Source of the DNA: Paramecium octaurelia
Lineage: Eukaryota; Ciliophora; Oligohymenophorea; Peniculida; Parameciidae
NCBI GenBank assembly: GCA_905182995.1
Contig: CAJJDP010000040.1
Span: 192,834 to 256,833, forward strand
Direction of reading: 5' to 3'
DNA: 64,000 nt
In this document: in pieces, positions 26,685-37,181 of the stretch
How the letters are laid out: the number at the start of each line of letters is the position of its first letter
How positions within the stretch are numbered: the first letter of the stretch is position 1
Translations under genes and position numbers: made by a program
The notes under the pieces: generated by a model
Told to the model about the DNA's origin: nothing
The model's database searches: none
The model's input: the letters and a program-made list of their open reading frames with translations, nothing else

Positions 26685-29600
26685 TCAAAATCGTTATAAT
26701 GACTATTTCCTATACAAATGAGGGTCCGTTTTTGTATTTTGTGTTTGCCCTAAGTAGACGTCTCTTTCGATTGGCCTATTGCTAGCATACTTCTGATCAA
26801 GAATATTCTGAGAATTATTCATAACCTAAATAATATTAAATATAATAACTGGCAAAACTTTTACTGGCTGCTATTTAAAAGGATTCATGCTCTTCTGATG
26901 CTCGTTTTGCCTAATAGTTCGATCTGTATCTTAAGTAGTATAATCCTTAATGATATTCATGCTCTATCTTTGAGATTTTTACTTTTATTAATCATTTAAT
27001 GAGCCCTTAGTAATATGAGAATATTGTTATTGTTTTAATTCATCGTTTTCCAAAATTAATCTCTAAAGATATTATGATTAATCTTCCATCTTCCTCTTCA
27101 TTGTCTCATAACAATTCTCATCCTCTAATTCTGATGGTAATTTCATCTAAGGATTACTTTTCAATAATTTTAGTCTAAATCTATTGTCTTTTTCCTTTCT
27201 TACCAAATCATTAAATTTGATTGTTAAAGTATTCAACTATTATGATAAATCCATGATTGTATTCTCATATTTATTTTGTAATTCCTATTCTTTATCTGCA
27301 AAATTCATTTACAAACTTCGAGTAATTTCCTCAATTTCCTACTATAACTAATAAACTTAATTTTTAAATTTGATGGAATCTTCCGAATTCTTTCTATTCT
27401 CCTCATCTAAACCCTAGACTTGAATTCTCATCTTCTTTATTAACTAATCTTAATCAATCTTCTGTTTTGTCACCTCTGCCAAATCATTCATGGTTTTCTT
27501 TCTTTACTCATCTTACTCTAAAATTCAATAAGCAATAATACTTATGAAAGCTTCCTATGTTTCATTCAAATTAGAAGCCAAATCTTCATTTTGAATACCC
27601 ATATCATACATCTATTTCTTCAAAACATCTATTTACCTAAGAATTATGATATATGTTACAATTCATAGTTTTCTGTTATTGATAACAATTTTTGATTTAA
27701 GGCTTCATAATCATTATCTCTCTCTTTAAGTAGATTTTCTAATATCATCATTTTAGATCCATTTTATTCACAAACATCTATCAATTCCTCTATTCTTTTA
27801 TTCAATTTCTCCATATCATTTAATTATTACTCACTCAACAATTCAAAGTGTTTAGCTTTTTCTTACTATTTCTTTAAATTCTTCATTAATTATTCAGAGT
27901 GATCCTACTCATATTTAATAGTTTATTAATATTAAGTGATGCATTATTCAATCTATGCTTGAACTTCTAATGAATATTATATTTTCATATCTTCTATCTT
28001 TTATTCACTTGTCTACTCTAAATTAGCATATCTCTATTCCGATAATTGTAACTAAATCAAATTAAAAACGTACTTAAGTTTAATTATTCTTCAATTGATT
28101 TTCCAAAGTGTCATTATCTTTCACAACAATATCTAATTTCATTTCAAGATCCTTAACCTTATCATTCTTATCTTTCATTTCTTAACTCAATTCATCTCTT
28201 TATTCTTCCAATATCTTCACTTACTTACAAATTTCATCTAATCTTAAACCCATCTATTTCAATGCCTACTCCTTAAGATGAATATTTTTAGCCATCTTAA
28301 CACATTCCGTCTCTTTCTAACTATATTGACTATCAAAATCTTCTTACATTCTTATAAATATGAATATCTTACTTATTGATTAATGCTTATAATTGATTCA
28401 TCTATTCTTGTAAGCTTTAATTCGAGAATTTTAATGTAGATATCATTTAATCTTTTATTTCTATTTCCTTCTTATTCTCCTAAATGATATTCCTTTCTTT
28501 CTCCTACCAAATTAATAAATTATTATTTAATTCATTTTGTTTCGTCTCCAATTCCATCTTGTATTATTCTAATTCTTTAATCAATTCATTTTCTATTTCT
28601 ACTCTTTGTCCCTATAATTATTCTTAATGCTTTAGTTTGATCTCTTCAATTTACTATTTATTCTTGTTACTCAAATTTCTTAATTCCAGTTCATAGAAAT
28701 CTTTTAGTTTATGAGATTCCCTATCAAATTCGATTTATCTATCTTCCATTGTCCCTTATAATATTCTTTATGTTTAATTTAATTATTCATTAACGTCATG
28801 CAATTATTTATTATCTGCCACCATTATATCTAATCTAACTTCTAAATCATTTATTCTCTTCTCTTAAGCTAATATAGTTTAACTCATCATTTCTATTCTG
28901 TGGATTTTAGATGCCAAATCTGCTTTCACATTTTCATATTCAATCAAAGTTGAATCTCTAACTTTGAGTTCAATTTAAAACTCCATCAACTTCTGTTGTT
29001 ACTCCTAAATTAAAGTTTGCAATTCTGACTTTTCAAATTGTAACTTATCAATTCTATTATCAACTTAATGTATTTCACTTTTTCTCATTTCATCAATTTG
29101 ATTAATTTATTATTGATATTTCCCTGCCCATTCTTTCCTAGTTTTATTGATTTCCTCATCTTTCTCACTCTACAGTCTTTTTATTTAATTTTGCATCTGT
29201 TCATTTCTCATTGTCAAAGTTTGATTGATGGCTACAATCTTCTCATTTTCCAACAAGACTATATTCAATTTATCTTCATAATTCTTGGATAAATCCTATA
29301 GACTTGCTTAATAGTTTTGTAGATCATTTGTTAATTTTTCATTCTCTTGAAATTAATCATTGAGGAATGTTGTTAGACGCTCATTTTCAATTACAAGCAA
29401 TGAAACCTTATTCTCTAATTCAAGATTTTTTATCTTCAATATCTTTTAGGCTGCTTCTGTAAAAGACTTCTCAACAATGCTTGAGCCATCATCATTTTCA
29501 GTGTTGATTTTTTTGGCTGATTAAGATAACACACACTTATTATCAGAGCCTTGGCTATCTGGATTCCATTTTCTTTTTGAATTGTCAATTAATACTTCTA

Positions 29601-29816
29601 ATCGAATGTCATAGCACTGAAATTATTCTCCTTATGTCCCGATTTACTTTTGTTATCTGATTAAGGTGCTTATTGTAATGTTGCTAGTGATGGAATCGGA
29701 ACTTTTAACACGTATTTCGGTGTGGAATGTTGAAATTTCTCTTCGCCCTCTTTAAATCCGCTGCTCTGATTTGCTGACTTGAGAGTTGGTTGAATAAAAG
29801 GAGGATAAGGGATCAT
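26685..29816 (-). CDS. Long coiled-coil protein
   Basis: About 1,030 codons. It most likely starts MIPYPPFIQPTLKSANQSSG (ATG 29816), with a proposed 20-nt intron near 29.6 kb that joins this N-terminal frame to the main one. From about 29.5 to 27.0 kb it is an almost unbroken heptad-rich coiled coil (L/I/N/K/E/Q, few prolines), for example FLNDQFQENEKLTNDLQ. The tail after 27.0 kb is disordered and Q/N-rich and ends ...DPHLYRKQSLQRF. Probably a structural protein of the cortex, basal body or Golgi; the sequence alone does not say which. The frame is also open without a break upstream of the chosen start (see next entry). Confidence 0.75.
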
Positions 29817-29829
29817 AAATTTGAAATTT

Positions 29830-30690
29830 TAATTAATATTCTGTTAAGATAACCCAATTATATAAGAATACAGTAAATTCAAATCTCATATTTGTTTCCT
29901 ATTGAAACAGTTCTAAATTGCTTTTACAATTGAAATTAACACCATATTATTCCAAACATTGACTTAGTGAAGATAATATATAATTTTATTTGTAATAAAA
30001 ACCCTCATTTATGTAATAAAGATCCAGCTATTGATCTTGATTTATTACAGAGAGAAAATTACAGTTTTATTACTATTTGAAAGGAAAATAGAAGATTGGT
30101 AATAACCATTTGGAGATTAATTGTTAAAAAGAACTAAATTATCTCTAGTAATGATGTTGCATTATTTTCTCGACTAGCAAAGTTAAGAATTTTTGTTCAT
30201 TGTTATTTTGCTGATTACAGAGTTAAGTCGTTCTATTGATGGATAATTTGAAAAATGATTTATATTGTATTATTAACTCATCTAAACTATAACCAATATC
30301 CTGATTTACCTTTTCTAAGCTAAGTCTTTCTTGACTTTTAATAAAATAGGAAAAAATTCTCTTTTGACTTAATTGGATTATCTAATTAAATTCAACTTCA
30401 AATCTTTTTAAAATGCTTGCTAATGCGATATATTAGAAAGAGAATTCGATAACAATAATTTGTTATGGTAATTATTGTAACTCTATGCTGAGATGAAACT
30501 GCATCCATGACGCAAGATACTGGAGTTTGTTATCCCTTCTTTTAAACCAATTATTATAAATTCTGTCTAAAAAATGAAATTACTAAAATCGAAAGTTATC
30601 TTTTTTTAGATTTCTTTCTATGAGTGTACTAAAAGTTTTCTTTCCTCGTTCTAAAAGTTTATTATTATTCTCTATATCTCTTATAATACT
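29830..30690 (-). CDS. Uncertain open frame, possibly a separate gene or upstream exon
   Basis: A TGA-free minus-strand frame runs from just below the TGA at 30691-30693 for about 285 codons and continues without a stop into the coiled-coil gene. The sequence looks coding and mostly helical (FLDRIYNNWFKRRDNKLQYL, IALASILKRFEVEFNQII, IGYSLDELIIQYKSFF). No domain is recognised and the first in-frame ATG is only at 30504. A 1-kb gap would be long for this genome, so a gene is expected here. Either it is a separate gene whose last intron shifts it to one of the TGAs near 29.88 kb, or it is the 5' part of the coiled-coil gene. Boundaries are not settled. Confidence 0.4.
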
Positions 30691-30831
30691 TCAGAATTTA
30701 AATGTTTCTTTTATTTTATTTATTACAATAAACATTGAATCTGAAATTAGTAACAAAAATTTTCTATATTTTATTTAAAAGTTCTTTGAAATGCACATGT
30801 GTTTTCATAAATTTTGTAAATAAATTAAAAA

Positions 30832-33027
30832 ATGTTATAATAGAATTAGCCAAAATAAGAGATCAATAATACAATAGATGCGCCTATAGGTTTATATCCG
30901 AAGAGATAGTTTATTATAGAAGGAGTTTTGGGAAGGGGAAAGAACAGTTAAGTATTCTTAGCAAAGCCTGTTTAGTGGGGTACGTTTTAAAATAAAGTGG
31001 CTTTAAAATTTCGATAATCATATAAAGATGAAATGAAATAGTTATACTAAAAAGTAATCGAATATTAGAATAAGTTTGAAACCTAAAATAATTAAAATGA
31101 TAATCAATCTAATTTTATTAGAATATATGATTAATTTGATTATTCTGAATATTTAGTTACAGTAATGGAAGTAGGATAAAATGATTTAAGTAGTTACTAG
31201 AAGAAATATTAAAATATAACATTTTAATAGAAATAATTGTTCTGTAAATAGGTAAAATTTAACATTAATTATTAGATGTTATAATCAATTATATTCTTAC
31301 ATTCATTGAATGTGATTCATAAAGATATTTCACTTGATTGCTATTTAATGATTGGTCTATCAGTTAAATTAGTTAATTTTGGATTTGCAAACAAAAGAAC
31401 CAATTTTAAAGGATTTGATATCGAGGATGTAATAGTTAATCAAAAATTTAAACCACCTGAAACGTATAATCAAGAATATACTGCAGCAGCTGATGTTTGG
31501 TCATTGGCTTGTATTTTTTATGAAATTATGAAAGGATCATCACTATTTTAGGGTATTAAAATTATTCATATTAAATTAGGTAAAAATTTGGAGGAATTAA
31601 GGCAGCAGAAAGAAAATTAATCTTATATTTCAGAGAAAATAGATGACTTATAAATAACTGATGAATGGAAATAAACAATGAAAAAAATGCTTTATCAACA
31701 ACCGAATTTAAGGATTTCTCCAAAGGATGCTATGGAATAATTATCGAAAAAATCTTCAGCTTTTATCATTTAAAAATTTTCATAGCCGAATTTTGTGGCA
31801 CAATAATAGTATCCAATTGCTTAATAATCTTAAAATTAATTTAGATAATTTAATTAAGATATTTAATAACCCTAATTGTAATCATCAATAGTTATATAAA
31901 TTAATGCAATGATTACAGCTTTAGATTAGCCGAATTCTATCAACTAATTATTATAATAAAAAGAATAATCAAGAAAATTGTTGGTGTCTTTAAAAGATAA
32001 AATCTAATAATTGTAAAATTAATTCGAAAACAATATTACTTCCTTAGAACCAGTGCTTAGTTTTGATAATAACTAATAAAATCAAAAACCTTAACAAAAA
32101 GAATTGCCTCCTGCTGTTTAATAGAGTTTAGATGAAATAAAAAAAAGATGTTTAGATATAGAGGAAAAATGTATTTCGAATTCAGAATAGGCAGTACTAA
32201 ATCAAAATTTACAAACAATAAATAAAGAAATTGAAATTCTTAAAAATAATACCGAAAATTTAGATAGAAGATAAAAAGAATATTAAGAATTATAATAATA
32301 AGTCAATCAGTTAAAAGAAGGACAGAAAGCAGTTATGAAGTCAAAGATTTTAGAAGAGGAGTTACAATTATTAAAAAAAGAAAATTAAGCAAAGCGGTAA
32401 GCTTTGTCACTTCAGAAAGAGATTGAAACGAGTAATAAAAACATTATCGAATTAGAATAATCTGTATATACCATTAATTACTTATAAGATTAAAAACTAA
32501 AATAACAAATACAAATTGATAATTTAAAAAAGGAGATCTCAATATATGCTGCTTTAGAGAATGAGATCAAGATATAAGGAGATGAATTATTAGAGCTAAA
32601 ATGTTAACAAAAGTAATATAAATTTTTGGAGGTTGAAATTTAGAATAACGTAAAAACTATAGAATCACTCAAAGTTTCTTGTTAACAATTACCATATGTC
32701 CAAAAATCATTTGAGGAATAATAGTAGGAAATTGAAAAACTTAAATAGCAGTTGTCCTAATTAGATAATCTGTAAGCGGAAATAAAAAAAAATACAAATT
32801 TAATTACATAAATGAAAAATAAAAACTATGGATTGACTTAATTGTAGAAAGATGCTGAAAAATTAAAGAAGGAGATTTCCTCACTAGAAAGTGATTTTTA
32901 AAAAACAATAGAGACCGAAAAATAAATAGCAAATCTGTCTGAATAAAAACAGCAATTAAAGGAATAGCAATAACAAAAATTAGAACAAAATAGAAATTAG
33001 GAAAAATAAATGTTAGAGTATAAATGA
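30832..33027 (+). CDS. Pseudokinase with long C-terminal coiled coil
   Basis: About 720 codons. It starts MLQQNQPKQEINNTIDAPIG (ATG 30832). Residues about 25-270 form a protein-kinase fold: glycine loop GVLGRGKNS, lysine in VALKF, helix-alphaE SIIFLHSLNVIHKDIS, then NFG in place of DFG, PPE in place of APE and AADVWSLACIFYE. The catalytic loop reads HKDISLDC, so the loop lysine and the Mg-binding asparagine are replaced, and the DFG aspartate is asparagine. It is therefore probably not an active kinase. A Q-rich linker and about 350 residues of coiled coil (up to 33.0 kb) follow. A 24-nt intron without a stop lies near 31.25 kb. The ATG16-like gene starts 89 bp downstream on the same strand. 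Confidence 0.82.
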
Positions 33028-33115
33028 AATAAATAGAAAAGTGAAAAGAGAGAAAATTATTATTTTTGTAATTAATAATAAAATTAATATAAATTTTCAA
33101 TATTATCTTTAAAAA

Positions 33116-34751
33116 ATGATTGACTTAATTGAATAATATAGAACGGAAGATATTCAGCGGTTGTCATAATTGTTTAGCAAGCCAATAACTTAAAGACTGA
33201 TGGAAGATTATTATAAGCAGAATGAAAAAGCCATTGAATTTTATTAAGAGCAGAATAGGTTGTATGTAAAAATTGAAGGAATGCAAGAATGTGGAGTGCA
33301 GCCAAAGGAGTTGATTGAGTTATAAATGAGGAATGAAGAGTTAGAAAGATAAAATAGAGATTTATACACAGAAGTTTAAGAAACATCTAAGTAATTAAGG
33401 CACTTGAAGGAATAGAGTGAATTATAATAATAGTGCATAAAGAATCTAGAGGGGGAGAAAGTGGAATCATAAAATAAGATTTTAAAACTTGAAGACATTC
33501 TAGAACAAAAGAATAAAGATATAAGAGAAATAGTTGAGAGTAGAGATAAATTACTTGTAGAAATTGAGCAATTAACAATTGTGAGAAGTTAATTAGAGGA
33601 GATGATGTTGAGAGAGAAAATGAAGATCTTAGAATAATTGAATGAAATAAATGAATTGAATGAAAGTGTGTAAAGATAAAAAAGAGTATTAGAACAGGAT
33701 CAGGATAGATTTAATAAATAATACAAAGATATTTAGACTTAAGGTAAATTTTAAACTTTAGCTCCTTTGGCAACAGAATAATAATTAGCAAAGAATGCAT
33801 TCTTAGATGATATACCTTAAATGGTAGTCAGGAGGTTGAACAAGTTCCACAATGTAGAAATTTATGCGATTGCTTAAAATTTAAATGGAACTTTAATTGC
33901 TACTTGTGGAGGAGATAGAATAATTAGATTATATGATCCATTTAATTTAACTTAGGTTTCATAATATTAGACATCTTCTGATGAAGTTTTTACAAGTGTT
34001 GAGTTCTCTCCTTCTTAAGATTGTATTTTGGTATCTTCAACAGATAATTCCTGTCAATTATTTTATCTGTAGCAGTGGAAATAAAAAATGAGAGGTAGTG
34101 GACACGTTGATTAAGTTACTTGCTCAACATTTTTGGGTGGAGACAAAGATTCTTGTGTTTCAGGGTCTAAAGACAGATAAATCAAGTTATGGAATATTAA
34201 TAATTCATTTTGCACAAGAACTCTGTCAACTGGGAGTCAAGTGTTATCAATCATAAGTGAACATAATGTACCTGTTATTATTTCAGGACATAGGGATGGA
34301 TCTATCAGAGGATATTCATTAAAAAGTGATCCAAAACCAATTTTTTAAGAGAAATCCTTTTTCGATGATTCAGTCACATCTTTATGCATATCGCAAGATA
34401 ATCATACATTGTTGTGTTGTTCGAAGGAAGGTTACTATATTAAGTCTTATGATTTGAGAATGAACAAATTATTGAAGACTTATGAACATGATAAGTACAT
34501 GAATAGTCATGATCATAACATGATCACATTTGGACCAGATGAGAAGTATATTATTGCTGGAAATTGTAATGACATTAATTTTATATAACTTAGCTGATAG
34601 CAGTCTGATTTCTTGGAATATTAATGGTAGATTTCACAAATAATTAACAAAGGGTTAACATGAAGGAGTTGTTCTAAGTGTGTCATTTCATCCTGTTTCT
34701 GGATAAATGTATTCTGCAGATACTCGTGGGAACTTAGTAATTTGGAAATGA
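33116..34751 (+). CDS. ATG16: ATG16-like autophagy protein (coiled coil + WD40)
   Basis: About 535 codons. It starts MIDLIEQYRTEDIQRLSQLF, where DLIEQY resembles the ATG5-binding helix of ATG16. A coiled coil spans about 33.3-33.7 kb. The C-terminal half is a WD40 propeller: EIYAIAQNLNGTLIATCGGD, TSVEFSPSQDCILVSSTDNS, VTCSTFLGG then SGSKDRQIKLWNI, TSLCISQDNHTLLCCSKEGY and VVLSVSFHPVSGQMYSADTR. The propeller order and the SG-(S/H)-D-(R/G)-(Q/S)-I pattern match metazoan/plant ATG16L rather than yeast Atg16, which lacks WD repeats. A 28-nt intron lies near 34.58 kb. ATG16 scaffolds ATG12-ATG5 to direct ATG8 lipidation on phagophore or endosomal membranes. Confidence 0.85.
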
Positions 34752-34808
34752 TAATATATGTTGTTATGTATGTCATTTTAAATATTTAATTATATAGATA
34801 TATTTATG

Positions 34809-35496
34809 TCAAATTTTCACTTTCTTATTGATCGTGTCTCCAGCAATCCAGGTTTGTATTTACTTTTAACATTTAACAAATGCTTCGTATTCAATGTAGT
34901 CTACTATGATTTAATATTTTTCTCCTTCTATTTCAACGAATGCATTTGGAGATGTATTCTAAATCATATGCACTATCAGACCAATTTATTCAGCTGCCAA
35001 TTGTTTGAGATTATTAGAAAATTCAACTTTATCATTGTAACTCACTTAATCCTAAGGTTCCTCCTAGAATACATCTGCTCCTGCATCTTTATATTTAGGC
35101 ACCAATTGTGGTAGATTCACAAGAGGTAAATAGTTTCTAACATTTTTCTTAAACAATCTCTCTAATTTCTCTGCCAACTTAGTAATCCACTTTATTATTT
35201 GTAATAATATATACGCTCTATGAACCATTATACAATTTGCAATTATCCCAAATTAATTGGATATCATCCAAACATTCCTCCACTGTTTTGTATGTATTGC
35301 TATTTAATTTCCTTTAAACAGTCCCAAGATCCATTGGCTTTTTAACAATAGTAATATAGTCATGTAAATTTAATGCCTTGTAATCTACTGGTTGTCTGAA
35401 TTCCACACTGTCATTTGAGTCTAGTAGTTATTGAACTATCTGATTTAAGCGCCTTTATTCTTCTTTATTGAGTGGTGTTTGTGTTGTTTTCATCAT
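34809..35496 (-). CDS. Bromodomain-NET (BET-type) chromatin protein
   Basis: About 220 codons after one 25-nt intron near 35.2 kb that ends in AAG. It starts MMKTTQTPLNKEEQRRL. A single bromodomain covers residues about 10-105: the ZA-loop region VDYKALNLHDYITIVKKPMD with LGTVQRKL, then DIQLIWDNCKLYNGSQS with the acetyl-lysine-binding asparagine in the NCxxYN context, then WITKLAEKLERLF. The C-terminal half resembles the NET/ET domain: NLKQLAAEQIGLIVHMIQNT followed by IIVDYIEYEAF. BET proteins bind acetylated histones and recruit transcription machinery. It has one bromodomain, not two. It converges with the ATG16-like gene across a gap of only 57 bp. Confidence 0.88.
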
Positions 35497-35772
35497 AAAT
35501 AATTTAATATATTGTTAAATTTAAGTGGGAAAATAGAAATTGCTTCATAATTTAGAAATAATATTTATATATATAAATTAGAACTCATAAGTTTGGACTT
35601 TCTAAGGTTTTTATATTTTTATATGCTTATAGAGCCAATTCTAAGTTGATTTTTTAATTTATCTCCTATGAATACAACATACTTTATTGATTTTCAACTA
35701 TCACTTTTGCTTAGACTCTTTTTCTATGTAAGTGAATTATTCATAAGATTGTAAGATTGTTTGGATCTATAT

Positions 35773-36101
35773 TCATTTTAATAAAAACTCAATTAGATCA
35801 TCTTGAAATAGTAAATTAAATTGATAGCAATTCTACATGTTGATTCTCAATCTTAAATCTTGCACACTTTTCTTATCCACATGCTTTAATTGAATAATAT
35901 TGAGAGTTACTCTCATATGAATTGGAAGTACCTAAATCTTATGTGCTAATTTAATTTCCAAAATCAGCGTCAGATTATCATAATAAAAATCGGTAGTTTA
36001 TGATTGACACCTTTATTGGAAATGTTAATTTCTGATGCATTCAAAGCATTCAAAGCATTCTCAATACTCTGCTATTGACAATCCACCCATCTCTTATCCA
36101 T
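35773..36101 (-). CDS. Possible small hypothetical protein
   Basis: Begins MDKRWVDCQQQSIENALNAL and ends ...FQDDLIEFLLK before TGA 35773-35775. The second half (YYDNLTLILEIKLAHKIQVL, HMRVTLNIIQLKHVDKKSV) reads well in a different frame from the first, so one short intron must lie near 36.0 kb, but I could not place a clean GT-AG pair. A short tandem repeat encodes NALNALNA at 36036-36060. No family recognised. Confidence 0.4.
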
Positions 36102-36285
36102 ACTAGAAATAAATGAATAGAAATAATTCTATATAACTATTAACATTGTTTATTATAGCCCATAATTTGGAGATCATGCATGGTTTTATCGAGTTGCGAA
36201 TTAAGTTTAATTTAATTAAAATTTATTCTAATTATTGTAAAGGAGTGTGAACATTATAATAATTATAAGAAAATTTATTATTGTA

Positions 36286-37127
36286 ATGTATTATTACAAT
36301 TAAAGAATACCAGTTCCGTTACAGAGAATAGAATTCAAACATATTCTTTCAGGTTTGCAAAAGCATTCACAAAGTTAGGATGATATAAATTAGAAGCCTT
36401 TAGCAACTAGAAAGTATTGATCAATAAGCATATAAGAAGAAACATAAAAAAACCTGAAGTAAAATTCTTATAGGACTTATAAAGAAATGAGAAACAGGAT
36501 TAACTAGTATTATAAACGACTGATACTATGTGGGATGATCGAATTTTATAGAAATTGGAGAAATTAAAAAAGCAACCTAATGAATTCTTTGAAAAGGTTC
36601 CTAAAGATCCTATTACTTTAATGAATTCATCTAAGATAAACAAATTCTTTGAAATAAGAATATTGGCATAATCAAAAGAAGATGTTTAAAAAGCTTCAAG
36701 AGAATCCTAAAGATAATTGAATCAAATATAAGAGGTGGCAGTTAAGGAGTTATTGAATAAGTATCCTCATTAATTCAACTTTACGACATCAGCAGATGCA
36801 AGAAAGAAAAAGGAGGTGTTGGACACGAAGGATAAATATATGAAATTATTCTTTGTTAGAAATTGTTCGACTAGTATGAGTAAATCAAAAGTCAATAATA
36901 AGCATTTACATAATAGTGATGACTAATAGAAATATATGGATAATATAGAATAAATATAGGAGAGACAGAAACTAAAAAGCAATTTGTCATTTTGCACATG
37001 GAACAAATTACAGGAATTGGAATGCCCAGGTTACTGTTCTTTTATAAAACAATTGGCAGTAAAAAATAAGTTGTAGCAAAGTTGTTCTTAATAGAAAATT
37101 GAATCTTATAACTTAGTAAATGATTGA
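36286..37127 (+). CDS. Hypothetical basic, helical protein
   Basis: About 275 codons. It starts MYYYNQRIPVPLQRIEFKHI (ATG 36286), with one 20-nt intron near 36.38 kb, and ends ...ESYNLVND. Strongly basic with helical, coiled-coil-prone stretches (KLEKLKKQPNEFFEKVPKDP, KASRESQRQLNQIQEVAVKE). No domain recognised. It ends about 55 bp before the next gene on the same strand. Confidence 0.65.
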
Positions 37128-37181
37128 TGGAATATATGTCAATTGTATTATTTTTGTTAATTTTATAATAAATTTATATTA

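Noticed and set aside
26639-26953. Plus-strand frame of about 104 codons with a hydrophobic start, resembling a small membrane protein.
   Set aside because: The minus strand over the same bases reads as the natural tail of the long coiled-coil gene, with matching composition and a fitting 24-nt intron, so the plus frame is a shadow.
27000-29500. The long runs of TTC/ATT on the plus strand looked like low-complexity or simple repeat DNA.
   Set aside because: They are the complement of AAA/GAA-rich codons of a coiled coil on the minus strand.
36036-36060. Short tandem repeat of GCATTCAAA-type units.
   Set aside because: Under three copies, inside a probable coding frame where it encodes Asn-Ala-Leu repeats; too small to be a satellite or regulatory array.
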